NCBI GenBank assembly: GCA_002840685.1
Contig: PHBU01000002.1
Location: forward strand, 310,001 to 374,000
Origin: Chloroflexi bacterium HGW-Chloroflexi-6
GTDB lineage: Bacteria > Chloroflexota > Anaerolineae > Anaerolineales > Villigracilaceae
Length of the DNA stretch: 64,000 bases
Reading direction: 5' to 3'
The notes beneath the pieces are model-generated. The model worked only from the letters and a program-made list of their open reading frames with translations, searched no databases and had not been told where the DNA came from. Numbering within the stretch: position 1 is the stretch's first letter; the number at the start of each line of letters is the position of its first letter. The translations under genes and the position numbers were made by a program. This document shows, piece by piece, positions 6,950 to 14,996 of this stretch.

Positions 6950-8941
6950 TTATTTTGCTTTCCTGATCTCTTCCACGGCCTGCGGGTTGACCAGCGAACT
7001 GGTATCTCCAGAATCCTGGCCCAGGTACGCTGCGCGGATCATGCGCCGCATGACCTTGGCGTTGCGCGTTTTGGGCAGGTCAGATACAAACAGGATGGCT
7101 TTTGGCGCAAGCGGCTTGCCCATTTCAGCAATGATCCTCTGGCGCAGTTCGGCGCGAACCTGCTCCAAACCTGTTTCAGAATCCGCTCGCGCACCCGGTT
7201 TGAGCACCGCAAAAACCACCAGCGCCATGCCTTTGATCTCATCTGGCACACCGATTGCCGCCGCTTCGACCACCGCCGGGTGCGCCACCATGATCGACTC
7301 AACCTCGGCCGGGCCGAGGCGTTTGCCCGCAATTTTGAGTGTATCGTCAGAGCGTCCCAGGATGTACCACAGGCCGTCTGAGTCGATTGCGGCAAAGTCG
7401 CCGTGGACCCAGGTGTTTGGCCAGCGGTTCCAGTAAGTGTCCAGGTAACGGGCTTTATCCTGCCAGAATCCGCGTGTCATGCCGATCCAGGGAGCTTTTA
7501 TGACCAGCTCGCCGACCGCATTGCGGATCGGGCTGCCGTCTTCATCCAGCACGTCGGCAGCCATGCCGGGGCAGGGCGCGGAGAAGGCGCACGGTTTGAG
7601 CGGTAGCAGAGGATTGCCCATCACGATCCCGCCGCTGATTTCAGTGCCGCCTGAATAATTGATGATCGGGCGCTGCGAACGGCCAACGCGCTCGAAGAGC
7701 CACTTCCACGGCTCGGGGTTCCAGGGCTCGCCGGTTGAAGCGAAAAAGCGCAAGGCTGAAAGGTTGCAGCTCTCAAAGTGCGAATCCCCGTGAGGGATCA
7801 GCGCCCGAATCAGCGTTGGCGAAACGCCCAGATGGGTAACCCGATGCTGCTCGGTCAGTTGCCACAGGCGGCCAGGGGTTGGGTAATCGGGCGCGCCATC
7901 GTAGAGCAGCATGGTCGCACCCAGCAGCAGCGTCCCGAAGACCAGCCAAGGGCCCATCATCCAGCCCATATCGGTCATCCAGTAGATTGTGTCAGACTTG
8001 TCCTGAGCGAAGTCGAAGGAGTGTACATCGGTGCCAAAGGCCATGTCCTGGGCCGCTTTAACGGGGAATCCGCAGTGCGTGTGGACAGCGCCTTTCGGCT
8101 TGCCGGTCGTGCCTGAAGTGTAGATGAGCATCAACAGGTCTTCAGCGTCGGTAACTTCGCTCGCAGCCTGGTCAGGCTGCGGGTCGATCAGATCGCTCCA
8201 CCAAAAATCCCGCCCTGGCTGCATGGCCACCTCCCGCCCGGTGCGTTTCAAGACGATCATGTGGCGCACGGTTGGGGTTTGGGCCAGGGCTTCGTCGGCG
8301 ATGGATTTCATCTCGACCTCTTTGCCGCGCCGGAAAGTCCCGTCGGCGGCGAACAGGGCTTTTGCGCCAGCATCGCTCAGGCGCGAAACGATCGCCCCGG
8401 CGCCGTATCCGCTAAAGAGCGGCAGGATCACCCCGCCGATCTTGGCGATCGCCAATAGCGCGACCACGATCTCGGGCGTCATCGGCATGAACAGGCCGAT
8501 CGCGTCGCCTTTGCCCAGACCGAGGCTGCGCAGGGCATTGGCGGTTTTGTTGACCTGCTGATACAGCTCAGCATAGCTTAGCGAACGGGTCGCGCCTTCT
8601 TCCCCCTCCCAGCGGATGGCTGTTTTATGGCGTTCTTCGCTTGCCTGGCGCTTGTCGAGACAATTGTGGACGATGTTCATCTGGCCGCCCACGCACCATT
8701 TTGGGAATTGGATACCGTCCGACAGGTCGACTACCTGGGTGTAGGGCTTGTAGAAGCGGATGTCTAGATAGCGTAAAACCGCCTCGGTGAACCAGGCCAC
8801 ATCTGTGGTCGAGCGGCGCATTAGCTCGTCGAAATCGCCGATGCCGTGCTGGCGCATAAAGGCCGTCAGGTGGGCGCGCTGGCTGTATTCTGGCGTTGGC
8901 TGCCAGACAATCTCTCCGCCAAAGCTGAATGCATCGCTCAT
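6950..8941 (-). CDS. Acetyl-CoA synthetase-like AMP-forming acyl-CoA ligase
   Basis: 663 residues, typical of ACS-type ligases (N-terminal ACAS_N, core adenylation domain, C-terminal lid). Adenylation P-loop YTSGTTGKPKGAVHTHCG lies near residues 274-291. NYSGGTEISGG is the substrate/AMP motif, YILGRSDDTLKIAGKRLGP the hinge, and KTRNAKVMRRMIR the C-terminal lysine region. Converts a short carboxylate, ATP and CoA to acyl-CoA via an acyl-AMP. Substrate is not certain: acetate, propionate or acetoacetate. GGAGG precedes the ATG. Residues about 308-315 (SFDFAQDK) come from an inserted short repeat and are not part of the family sequence. Confidence 0.88.
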   Translation of the reverse strand: MSDAFSFGGEIVWQPTPEYSQRAHLTAFMRQHGIGDFDELMRRSTTDVAWFTEAVLRYLDIRFYKPYTQVVDLSDGIQFPKWCVGGQMNIVHNCLDKRQASEERHKTAIRWEGEEGATRSLSYAELYQQVNKTANALRSLGLGKGDAIGLFMPMTPEIVVALLAIAKIGGVILPLFSGYGAGAIVSRLSDAGAKALFAADGTFRRGKEVEMKSIADEALAQTPTVRHMIVLKRTGREVAMQPGRDFWWSDLIDPQPDQAASEVTDAEDLLMLIYTSGTTGKPKGAVHTHCGFPVKAAQDMAFGTDVHSFDFAQDKSDTIYWMTDMGWMMGPWLVFGTLLLGATMLLYDGAPDYPTPGRLWQLTEQHRVTHLGVSPTLIRALIPHGDSHFESCNLSALRFFASTGEPWNPEPWKWLFERVGRSQRPIINYSGGTEISGGIVMGNPLLPLKPCAFSAPCPGMAADVLDEDGSPIRNAVGELVIKAPWIGMTRGFWQDKARYLDTYWNRWPNTWVHGDFAAIDSDGLWYILGRSDDTLKIAGKRLGPAEVESIMVAHPAVVEAAAIGVPDEIKGMALVVFAVLKPGARADSETGLEQVRAELRQRIIAEMGKPLAPKAILFVSDLPKTRNAKVMRRMIRAAYLGQDSGDTSSLVNPQAVEEIRKAK
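7997..8022. repeat. Short 'FDFAQDK' dispersed repeat inserted in frame in a gene
   Basis: 26 bases reading CTTGTCCTGAGCGAAGTCGA plus 6 more. On the minus strand they encode SFDFAQDKS in the acyl-CoA ligase between VH and DTIYWMTDMGW. The same motif, read as FDFAQDK, LSEVEG or PERSRR, is familiar from many Anaerolineae-type proteins and intergenic regions. Only one copy was found in this window. The adjoining sequence aligns with the family if about 24 bases are removed. Confidence 0.7.
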
Positions 8942-8958
8942 GTGGCCTCCGGTTGGGT

Positions 8959-10362
8959 TTATTTGATATTGCGTTTAAGGGATTTGATCTCTTCTTCGCT
9001 CAGGTCGGGCAGGTTTTCAACGCGCTCGATCTGGAGCGCCTGGCGTTGGGCTTCGCGCCACATTTCCAGTCGGTTCTTTACCTGGTTTTCGTAGCCTTCT
9101 TCAGAGGGGCTGTAGAAATAGGTTCCAAGCAGGCGTTTGGGCAAATACTGCTGGGGCGTAAAGTGGCCCTCTTTTTCATGCGGATAAACATACCCCTGGC
9201 CCTGGCCGGTGACAGCGTCGCGGTTGCTGTCTTGCAGGTGCTTGGGGACGCTGCCCGCGCCTTCCTGTTCGATGCGCTGCATGGCTTTGAAATAAGCCCC
9301 GGCGCTGTTCGATTTGGGCGCGGTCGCCAGGTAAAGGGTGGCCTCAACCAGCGGATAAATCCCCTCGGGCAGGCCGATGAAATCGAAGGCCTGGGCGGCG
9401 GCCGAGGCGACCACCAGACCCATCGGGTCAGCCAGGCCGATATCTTCACCGGCCAGGATGATCAGTCGGCGGACGATGAAGCGCGGATCTTCACCCGCGT
9501 AGATCATTTTGGCCAGCCAGTAGAGGGCGGCGTCCGGGTCGGAGCCGCGCACCGATTTGATGAAGGCCGAGATCGTGTCGTAGTGGGCGTCGCCGTCCTT
9601 GTCGTAGAGCACCGCCCGGCGCTGGATCGATTCCTGGGCCACATCCAGCGTGACCTGGATAACATTTAGTGAGTCGGGCGGGGTCGATTCCACCGCCAGT
9701 TCGAGCGCATTCAGGGCGTTGCGCGCATCGCCGGTGGCCATATCGACCAGGTGGGCGCGTGCTTCGGGGGTCAGGTTGATCTTTCGTTTTCCGTAACCGC
9801 GCTCGGGGTCGCTGATCGCGCGGTCGAGCAGCAATCCGACCTCGTTCTGGTTCAGGTTGCGCAGTTGGAAGATCCGCGAACGGCTGACCAGGGCCTTGAT
9901 GACCTCGAAAAACGGGTTTTCAGTGGTCGCGCCGATCAGAATGATGGTGCCATTTTCGACAAAGGGCAGGAGCGCATCCTGCTGGGCCTTGTTCCAGCGG
10001 TGGATCTCGTCCACGAACAGGATGGTGCGCTGTTTGTAGAGCCGACTGCGCTCCTGGGCGCGGTCGATGACTTCGCGCAGATCGCTTTTTCCGGCCAGGA
10101 TGGCCGAAAGCGTCTCGAAGTGGCTTTTGGTCTGGTTGGCGATGACCTGGGCCAGGGTGGTTTTGCCGGTTCCGGGCGGTCCGCACAGGATGATCGATGA
10201 AAACAGGCGGTCGGCCTCGATGGCGCGCCGCAGTAGCTTGCCCTCGCCGACGATGTGCTCCTGGCCGATGTATTCGTCCAGGGTGCGCGGACGCATCCGC
10301 GCGGCCAGCGGGGCTTCGTTTTTCATGCGTTCGTTCATGGCGTGGTCAAATAGGTCGGGCAT
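8959..10362 (-). CDS. rarA: Replication-associated recombination protein A (RarA/MgsA), AAA ATPase
   Basis: 467 residues. Starts PLAARMRPRTLDEYIGQEHI, then Walker A GPPGTGKTT, Walker B ILFVDEIHRWNKAQQD, sensor 1 IGATTENPFFEV and arginine finger SRSRIFQL. The C-terminal half has the MgsA tetramerisation region with GSDPDAALYWLAKMIYAGEDP and a GYVYPHE motif. RarA acts at stalled replication forks and on single-stranded DNA gaps. Its C-terminus is longer than E. coli RarA (447 residues). The downstream acyl-CoA ligase follows after 17 bases, probably co-transcribed. A -10 element ends 7 nt from the ATG. Confidence 0.93.
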   Translation of the reverse strand: MPDLFDHAMNERMKNEAPLAARMRPRTLDEYIGQEHIVGEGKLLRRAIEADRLFSSIILCGPPGTGKTTLAQVIANQTKSHFETLSAILAGKSDLREVIDRAQERSRLYKQRTILFVDEIHRWNKAQQDALLPFVENGTIILIGATTENPFFEVIKALVSRSRIFQLRNLNQNEVGLLLDRAISDPERGYGKRKINLTPEARAHLVDMATGDARNALNALELAVESTPPDSLNVIQVTLDVAQESIQRRAVLYDKDGDAHYDTISAFIKSVRGSDPDAALYWLAKMIYAGEDPRFIVRRLIILAGEDIGLADPMGLVVASAAAQAFDFIGLPEGIYPLVEATLYLATAPKSNSAGAYFKAMQRIEQEGAGSVPKHLQDSNRDAVTGQGQGYVYPHEKEGHFTPQQYLPKRLLGTYFYSPSEEGYENQVKNRLEMWREAQRQALQIERVENLPDLSEEEIKSLKRNIK

Positions 10363-10369
10363 GTTGCAG

Positions 10370-10375
10370 ATTCTA
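10370..10375 (-). promoter_or_regulatory. -10 element placing the TSS at the rarA start codon
   Basis: TAGAAT on the minus strand with 7 nt to the ATG (10362). No Shine-Dalgarno is visible. Fits leaderless transcription. Confidence 0.5.
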
Positions 10376-10468
10376 TCACGCCCCCCTCTTTTGCAAGCAT
10401 CATGATTTTAATGAGATTTTCGACTCGCGCTCTTGTTCGATTGAAAACGTTTCTCTGCGCAGGACAAA

Positions 10469-10500
10469 TTGACAAAGCCCATTTTCTTTCATGGTATAAC
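10469..10500 (+). promoter_or_regulatory. Candidate promoter of rlmI
   Basis: Perfect -35 TTGACA (10469-10474) and TATAAC (10495-10500). The 20-bp spacer is longer than ideal; with a 17-bp spacer the -10 would be TGGTAT. A 7-bp hairpin with a 3-nt loop follows at 10508-10524 in the leader. Confidence 0.45.
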
Positions 10501-10557
10501 CTATTCATGCGGTTATGAACCGCACCACCCCTTGCTACCTTGGGAACATCTTCGATC

Positions 10558-11817
10558 ATGGATTTTTACACCCCTCTTTCTCTTATCCCTGCCCCGAACG
10601 CCAAACGGATTGCGCTGCGCATCAGTCCGCCGGCAGAGCGCGCCTTGCGCCAGGGGCACCCCTGGGTTTTTGACCAGGCTATCACCGAGCAAAGCCACGC
10701 CGGAGCCCCGGGCGATCTGGCGGTTATTTTCGATGACAAACGTCGCTTTTTGGCGGTTGGCCTGTACGACCCGATATCCCCCATTCGAGTTCGTATTTTG
10801 CAATCCCGCCAGCCAGCAACGATCAATGCGGATTGGTTCAAATCGCGGCTGTTGGCAGCGCTGCGTTTGCGCTTGCCCCTGATTGAGCAACCTGCCGAGA
10901 GAGCCACTACGGGCTACCGGCTTGTCCACGGCGAGAATGACGGGCTTCCGGGGCTGGTGATCGATCGTTACGCTGAGACTCTGGTGCTCAAGCTTTACAC
11001 TCCGGCCTGGATTCCGCACCTGAAGGAGCTTTGCTCTGCCCTGGAGCAGGCCAGCCCGGCTGAAGGCCTGATCTTGCGCCTGAGTCGTTCCATGCTGAAG
11101 CAGGATGAACTCCTGTTTGGCTTGAGCGACGGGCTGACGCTCTCCGGTCCGCCCCCGGCGGGTCCGATCCTGTTTCAGGAGAATGGTCTTACCTTCGAAT
11201 CGGACCCGATCCTCGGGCAAAAGACCGGCTTTTTCCTCGACCAGCGCGAGAACCGGGCGCGGGTTGAGCGGCTTTCGATGGGCCAATCTGTGCTGAATGT
11301 TTTCGCCTACACCGGCGGGTTTTCCGTTTATGCGGCCCGCGGCGGTGCCAGGCAGGTGGTCAGCGTGGATATCAGCGCGCCAGCCATGCAAGCGGCAATT
11401 CGCAACATGGATCACAACCGCCAGATTTCCACGGTTGCGGCAACCTCGCATGAAATCCTGGCAGAAGATGCCTTCGAAGTTCTGGGGCGCATGGCTTCAG
11501 AAAAACGCAGGTTTGATCTGGTAATCATCGACCCGCCCATGTTCGCTCAAAACTACTCCCAAACTGCGGCGGCCCTCCTGGCCTACCAGCGTTTGACTCG
11601 TCTTGGGCTGGGCGTGCTGCGGCCGGGTGGCGTGCTGGTCCAGGCCTCCTGTTCGAGTCGGGTCACGGCAGACGCCTTTTTCAACGCCATCCATCAGGCT
11701 GCTGGTGAATCCAACCGCCGCCTGACCGAAATCGACCGAACAGGCCACGCCCTCGATCATCCGATCGGGTTTAAAGAAGGCGCTTATCTTAAATGTTTAT
11801 TTACCAGGGTGGTGTAA
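10558..11817 (+). CDS. rlmI: 23S rRNA (cytosine-C5)-methyltransferase, RlmI family
   Basis: 419 residues from ATG 10558 (an upstream TTG at 10540 is less likely). N-terminal PUA domain (RALRQGHPWVFDQAI...), middle EEHxx-like domain, C-terminal Rossmann methyltransferase: GQKTGFFLDQRENR, VLNVFAYTGGFSVYAARGGA (SAM loop), VDISAPAMQ, DLVIIDPPMFAQ (motif IV) and a Cys-containing LVQASCSSRV. This is the RlmI/YccW layout; RlmI makes m5C1962 in 23S rRNA, and the exact target here is inferred. Stands alone in its direction, ending before a convergent small gene. Confidence 0.85.
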   Translation: MDFYTPLSLIPAPNAKRIALRISPPAERALRQGHPWVFDQAITEQSHAGAPGDLAVIFDDKRRFLAVGLYDPISPIRVRILQSRQPATINADWFKSRLLAALRLRLPLIEQPAERATTGYRLVHGENDGLPGLVIDRYAETLVLKLYTPAWIPHLKELCSALEQASPAEGLILRLSRSMLKQDELLFGLSDGLTLSGPPPAGPILFQENGLTFESDPILGQKTGFFLDQRENRARVERLSMGQSVLNVFAYTGGFSVYAARGGARQVVSVDISAPAMQAAIRNMDHNRQISTVAATSHEILAEDAFEVLGRMASEKRRFDLVIIDPPMFAQNYSQTAAALLAYQRLTRLGLGVLRPGGVLVQASCSSRVTADAFFNAIHQAAGESNRRLTEIDRTGHALDHPIGFKEGAYLKCLFTRVV

Positions 11818-11850
11818 TCTATCGGGTGGGTTTGTTACACGGGGGTTTGA

Positions 11851-12123
11851 TCATTTCTTTTCAATGTGCCCGCCCGCTTCTGCGCGCTCGAGAACAGCCA
11901 GGATCGTTTCGACCAGGGTTCTGGCGGCATCTGCGCTGAGTTCCACCGCAACGCGCGCGCCGGGGCCTTCTGATTCGTTCACAAAGTCGATATTCAGCGC
12001 ATGCTCAAAAGGCGCGTTGAACGGGTGGTCGTAAGAGACATTCGCTTCATGCAGTGTGAACCAACCCTGGCTGCCTTTGCCGCTGCCATCTATTTTTACT
12101 TGTTGTGCGATCATTGTGCACAT
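11851..12123 (-). CDS. DUF6295-type small protein
   Basis: 90 residues. MCTMIAQQVKIDGSGKG, then WFTLHEANVSYDHPFNAPFEHALNIDF and ARVAVELSADAARTLVETILAVL. This looks like the small DUF6295 family of actinobacteria and Chloroflexota, which has no known function. The conserved YDHP, H and D residues suggest metal or ligand binding, but that is a guess. Follows the dienelactone-hydrolase gene after 18 bases, so probably one transcript. Confidence 0.7.
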   Translation of the reverse strand: MCTMIAQQVKIDGSGKGSQGWFTLHEANVSYDHPFNAPFEHALNIDFVNESEGPGARVAVELSADAARTLVETILAVLERAEAGGHIEKK

Positions 12124-12141
12124 AATGATTTTCCATCCTGC

Positions 12142-12900
12142 CTAAGCCGTAAGATATTTTTCCAGAAAAGCAAAAACCTTCATCCAGCCATCGACTGCTT
12201 GCGCCTGGCGGTACATGGGCCGGTGGTGGTAGAAAAAACCGTGTCCGGCACCTGGGTACATGTGGAACTCATGCGGTTTTCCATATTTTCTGAGTTCCTG
12301 CTCGTGGCGGGTCACCTGCTCTGGGGTGGGGCTGGTATCTTCTTCGCCAAACAGACCCAGCAGCGGGCATTCCAGGTTCTTGGTGTACTCCAACGGGGCG
12401 ACCGGCTGGTTTTGCGAAAGGTCGCTCTCTTGCATGACGACCCGCCCGCCCCAGCAATCGATCAGCGCATCGAATATTTGGATCTGGCAGGCGGTCAGGT
12501 AAGCATGCCGGCCTCCGGAGCAAGTGCCAAAGATGCCGGTTTTGCCGTTGCTGGCGGGCAGTGAACGCAGAAAATCTGCCGCCCCGGCTAGGTCGCCAAC
12601 TGCCTGGCTGTCGGGAATGCCGCCGGCGGCGCGCACCTTGGCTGCCACATCTTCAGGGGTGCCGTGGCCGGACCGATAGTAGAGATTGGGGCAGATGGTC
12701 GCGTAGCCCTGCCGGGCAAACCGGCAGGTGATCTCCTTGTACCATTCATCCCAGCCTGGCATGTGATGGGCCAGAACCAGGCCAGGGTAAGGTCCCGGGC
12801 CAAGCGGTCTGGCAAAATAAGCATTGATAGTGTCCCCATTAAAACCTTGCAAGGTGATCGTTTCAGCCAACATGCCTTCGTACATATCTGTCTGATACAT
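12142..12900 (-). CDS. Dienelactone hydrolase family protein
   Basis: 252 residues, alpha/beta hydrolase. The nucleophile is a Cys in GIFGTCSGGRHAY, as in dienelactone hydrolases, with the acid in the LGLFGEEDTSPTP region and His in MYPGAGHGFFY. Family enzymes hydrolyse dienelactone in chloroaromatic breakdown, but most genomic members have unknown substrates. AGGAG lies 6 nt before the ATG. Probably first gene of a two-gene unit with the DUF6295 gene. Confidence 0.88.
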   Translation of the reverse strand: MYQTDMYEGMLAETITLQGFNGDTINAYFARPLGPGPYPGLVLAHHMPGWDEWYKEITCRFARQGYATICPNLYYRSGHGTPEDVAAKVRAAGGIPDSQAVGDLAGAADFLRSLPASNGKTGIFGTCSGGRHAYLTACQIQIFDALIDCWGGRVVMQESDLSQNQPVAPLEYTKNLECPLLGLFGEEDTSPTPEQVTRHEQELRKYGKPHEFHMYPGAGHGFFYHHRPMYRQAQAVDGWMKVFAFLEKYLTA

Positions 12901-12927
12901 AGCGTTCTCCTGATAAGAACCGTAGTT

Positions 12928-13653
12928 TTATCTTATCGCCTTTAGAATGTCGGGAATTTCGCTTAATGTTTCAGCTAGGGCGTTGGGGACGGCGTCAGCT
13001 TCAGTGCGGGTTCTGGCGTAGCGTTTGGCCCAGATCGAAAAAACCCCGGCCTGGTTTGCGCCTGCAATGTCGGCTTCGAGTTTGTCTCCGACCATTGCCG
13101 CCTCGGACGGAGAGTAGCCCCAGTGTGCCAGAGCCATTTCGAAGATGCGTGGATTGGGCTTGCGCCAGCCGCAGGCCGCCGAGGTCAGCACAAAATCGAA
13201 ATAAGGCTGGATCTCAAATTTCTCAACCAGTTGAATAACATCCTTGTTGTCGCCCGCATTGGAAACAATCCCCAATTTATACCCATTCCTTCGCAGCGTT
13301 TGCAAGGTGGAGAGGGTGTCGTCTGCCAATTGCCAATTGGATTGTGAGATGCGATAGCGCGCATCCAGCGCAGCGCGGATCAGCACGGGCCGCACGTTGC
13401 TATACCCTTTTTCTTTCAGCAATTCTTTCAGCACAGCCGAAGTGGATGTTTCGATTTGCTGGCTGTCGCGTTCAGCATAGTAACGTTGCAGGCAGGCTTT
13501 GAATTCCTCGTGGAAGTGGTCGCAATCCAACCCCAGCCCGGCCTTGCATAGAACATCCACAACTGCCCGGTCGGCGCGTTCGATGATCGGCGGCCAGGCA
13601 GCGCTGGGGCGCATCAGGGTATCTCCCAGGTCGAACAGGATTGCGCGGATCAT
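12928..13653 (-). CDS. HAD-superfamily hydrolase
   Basis: 241 residues. Motif I is FDLGDTL (Asp8 nucleophile; the usual second Asp at +2 is Gly, followed by Asp), motif II GIVSNAG, motif III Lys in GWRKPNP, and motif IV MVGDKLEADIAGANQAG. The cap inserted after motif I is alpha-helical (type C1). Likely a phosphatase of phosphoglycolate-phosphatase or haloacid-dehalogenase type; substrate unknown. It begins 9 bases after the D-2-hydroxyacid dehydrogenase gene, suggesting an operon. Confidence 0.88.
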   Translation of the reverse strand: MIRAILFDLGDTLMRPSAAWPPIIERADRAVVDVLCKAGLGLDCDHFHEEFKACLQRYYAERDSQQIETSTSAVLKELLKEKGYSNVRPVLIRAALDARYRISQSNWQLADDTLSTLQTLRRNGYKLGIVSNAGDNKDVIQLVEKFEIQPYFDFVLTSAACGWRKPNPRIFEMALAHWGYSPSEAAMVGDKLEADIAGANQAGVFSIWAKRYARTRTEADAVPNALAETLSEIPDILKAIR

Positions 13654-13662
13654 GGCAGGTTT

Positions 13663-14676
13663 TTAGTAGCCTCGGTTTTTCTCGAAAATGTTATACAAGG
13701 TTAAACCCGCCAGGTAACGATGGATGTTCTCGGAGAACAACAGCACGGCGCGTTCGTTGTATTGCGGGCTGTATCCTGAAATATGCGGGCTGATGATGAT
13801 GTTGGGGTGCGCCCAAAGTGGGCTGTTGGCGGGCAGGGGTTCTTCCGCGAAAACATCCAGCGCAGCCCCGGCCAGTTTGCCGTCTTTGAGCGCTTGCAGC
13901 AGGGCATTGGCATCCACGACCCCGCCTCGTGAAACGTCCACCAGGAATGCGCCTGCGGGCAGGGCTGAAAGCATGCTGGCGTTGATCAACCCGTTGGTTT
14001 CGGCCGTCAACGGGACGGTGACGACTACAAATTGGCACAATTTGAGCATCGAGCGCAGCGCGGCAGACGGGTAAATGCGCTCGACCAGGTCACCGTTTGG
14101 GTCGCCGCTTTCGTCTGGCGTGTAGCCAATGTGTTCAGGGTGCATGGCGTCCCGTTTGGTGGCCAGGATCTTGCAGTCAAACGGGCGCAGCAGGTGGGCC
14201 AGTTGGCGCCCGATGCTGCCGTAGCCGACGATCCCGATCGTTTTTCCTCGCAGCTCAACCGGCGCAAAACGCTCGAAGCGGTCTTTGGGCCATTCGTTTT
14301 TCTTCTGCGTCGCCAGCAGGGACGGCAGTTTGCGCCCAAGCGCCAGCAGCATTCCGAGAGCGTGTTCGGCTACTTGTGAGGCGGCCGCGCCGCTCAGGGT
14401 GGTGACCGTCATTCCTTCGCGCTGGGTGATCGGTTCTGCCACGGAGCTGTCGACCCCGGCATAATGGAATTGGATCCATTGCAGGGAAGGGGCCTGTTCG
14501 GGGCTGGGCAGGATGTGCCCGGTGTAAAGTACCTCGGCTCGCGCCCAGACCTCGGCCGGAATTTCATTGCCCTTCTGCGGCACAAAAAAGTTGAAGTTGA
14601 CTTTGGGCGAAATGCCCCGCAACTGGGTTTGCAAGGCTTCGCTGAATGGCACGGTAACGAGAATTTCGATAGACAT
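13663..14676 (-). CDS. D-2-hydroxyacid dehydrogenase
   Basis: 337 residues. NAD-binding GIVGYGSIGRQLA in the middle third, catalytic Arg in FLVDVSRGGVVD, Glu in DVFAEEPLP, and the catalytic His in IIISPHISGYSP. It interconverts a 2-oxoacid and the D-2-hydroxyacid with NAD(P)H; substrate cannot be set from sequence. The spacer before the second NAD-domain strand is longer than usual (MHPEHIGYTPDESGDPNG). A -10 TATAAT ends 6 nt from the ATG and no Shine-Dalgarno is seen. Confidence 0.9.
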   Translation of the reverse strand: MSIEILVTVPFSEALQTQLRGISPKVNFNFFVPQKGNEIPAEVWARAEVLYTGHILPSPEQAPSLQWIQFHYAGVDSSVAEPITQREGMTVTTLSGAAASQVAEHALGMLLALGRKLPSLLATQKKNEWPKDRFERFAPVELRGKTIGIVGYGSIGRQLAHLLRPFDCKILATKRDAMHPEHIGYTPDESGDPNGDLVERIYPSAALRSMLKLCQFVVVTVPLTAETNGLINASMLSALPAGAFLVDVSRGGVVDANALLQALKDGKLAGAALDVFAEEPLPANSPLWAHPNIIISPHISGYSPQYNERAVLLFSENIHRYLAGLTLYNIFEKNRGY

Positions 14677-14682
14677 AGCCTA

Positions 14683-14688
14683 ATTATA
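14683..14688 (-). promoter_or_regulatory. -10 element placing the TSS at the start codon
   Basis: TATAAT (minus strand), 6 nt from the ATG of the hydroxyacid dehydrogenase. It lies just downstream of the terminator stem at 14693-14725. Confidence 0.55.
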
Positions 14689-14692
14689 GCTA

Positions 14693-14725
14693 AAAAACAC
14701 TCCCGTTTTGCGCGGGAGTGTTTTT
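14693..14725. terminator. Bidirectional intrinsic terminator
   Basis: Perfect 13-bp stem with a 7-nt loop, T-run on the right and A-run on the left. It ends the minus-strand pspC transcript; on the minus strand the pspC-like gene lies upstream of it. Confidence 0.8.
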
Positions 14726-14737
14726 CTTATGGCTTTC

Positions 14738-14935
14738 TTATTCGCTGGGGATGATCAGCCAGGCCAGCAGATATAAACCCAGGCCGGGCACACCGCCCGG
14801 AATGAAGGCGATCAGGAAAGCCAGGCGAAACCAGAAGGCGCTGACGCCAAAGAATTCGCCCAATCCGCCGCAGACGCCCAGGAAAACCCGGTTGTGGCGC
14901 GAACGGCGCAGGGAAGGTCGGTTGGTTGTGGTCAT
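14738..14935 (-). CDS. PspC-domain small membrane protein
   Basis: 65 residues consisting only of a PspC domain: SRHNRVFLGVCGGLGEFFGV, FWFRLAFLIAF, then GLGLYLLAWLIIP. Two membrane segments. PspC proteins take part in phage-shock/envelope stress sensing, but single-domain PspC proteins are widespread and often unstudied. AAAGGAG precedes the ATG. Last gene of the probable unit cyclase - hydrolase - CoA-transferase - pspC. Confidence 0.9.
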   Translation of the reverse strand: MTTTNRPSLRRSRHNRVFLGVCGGLGEFFGVSAFWFRLAFLIAFIPGGVPGLGLYLLAWLIIPSE

Positions 14936-14996
14936 TTTTCGCTCCTTTTACGAATACAGTTATCCATAAATACGCAGTATGACCGATTTAGTTGTT

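Noticed and set aside
10513-11451. 312-residue open frame opposite rlmI
   Set aside because: Lies wholly across a conserved methyltransferase gene, no family match, no ribosome site.
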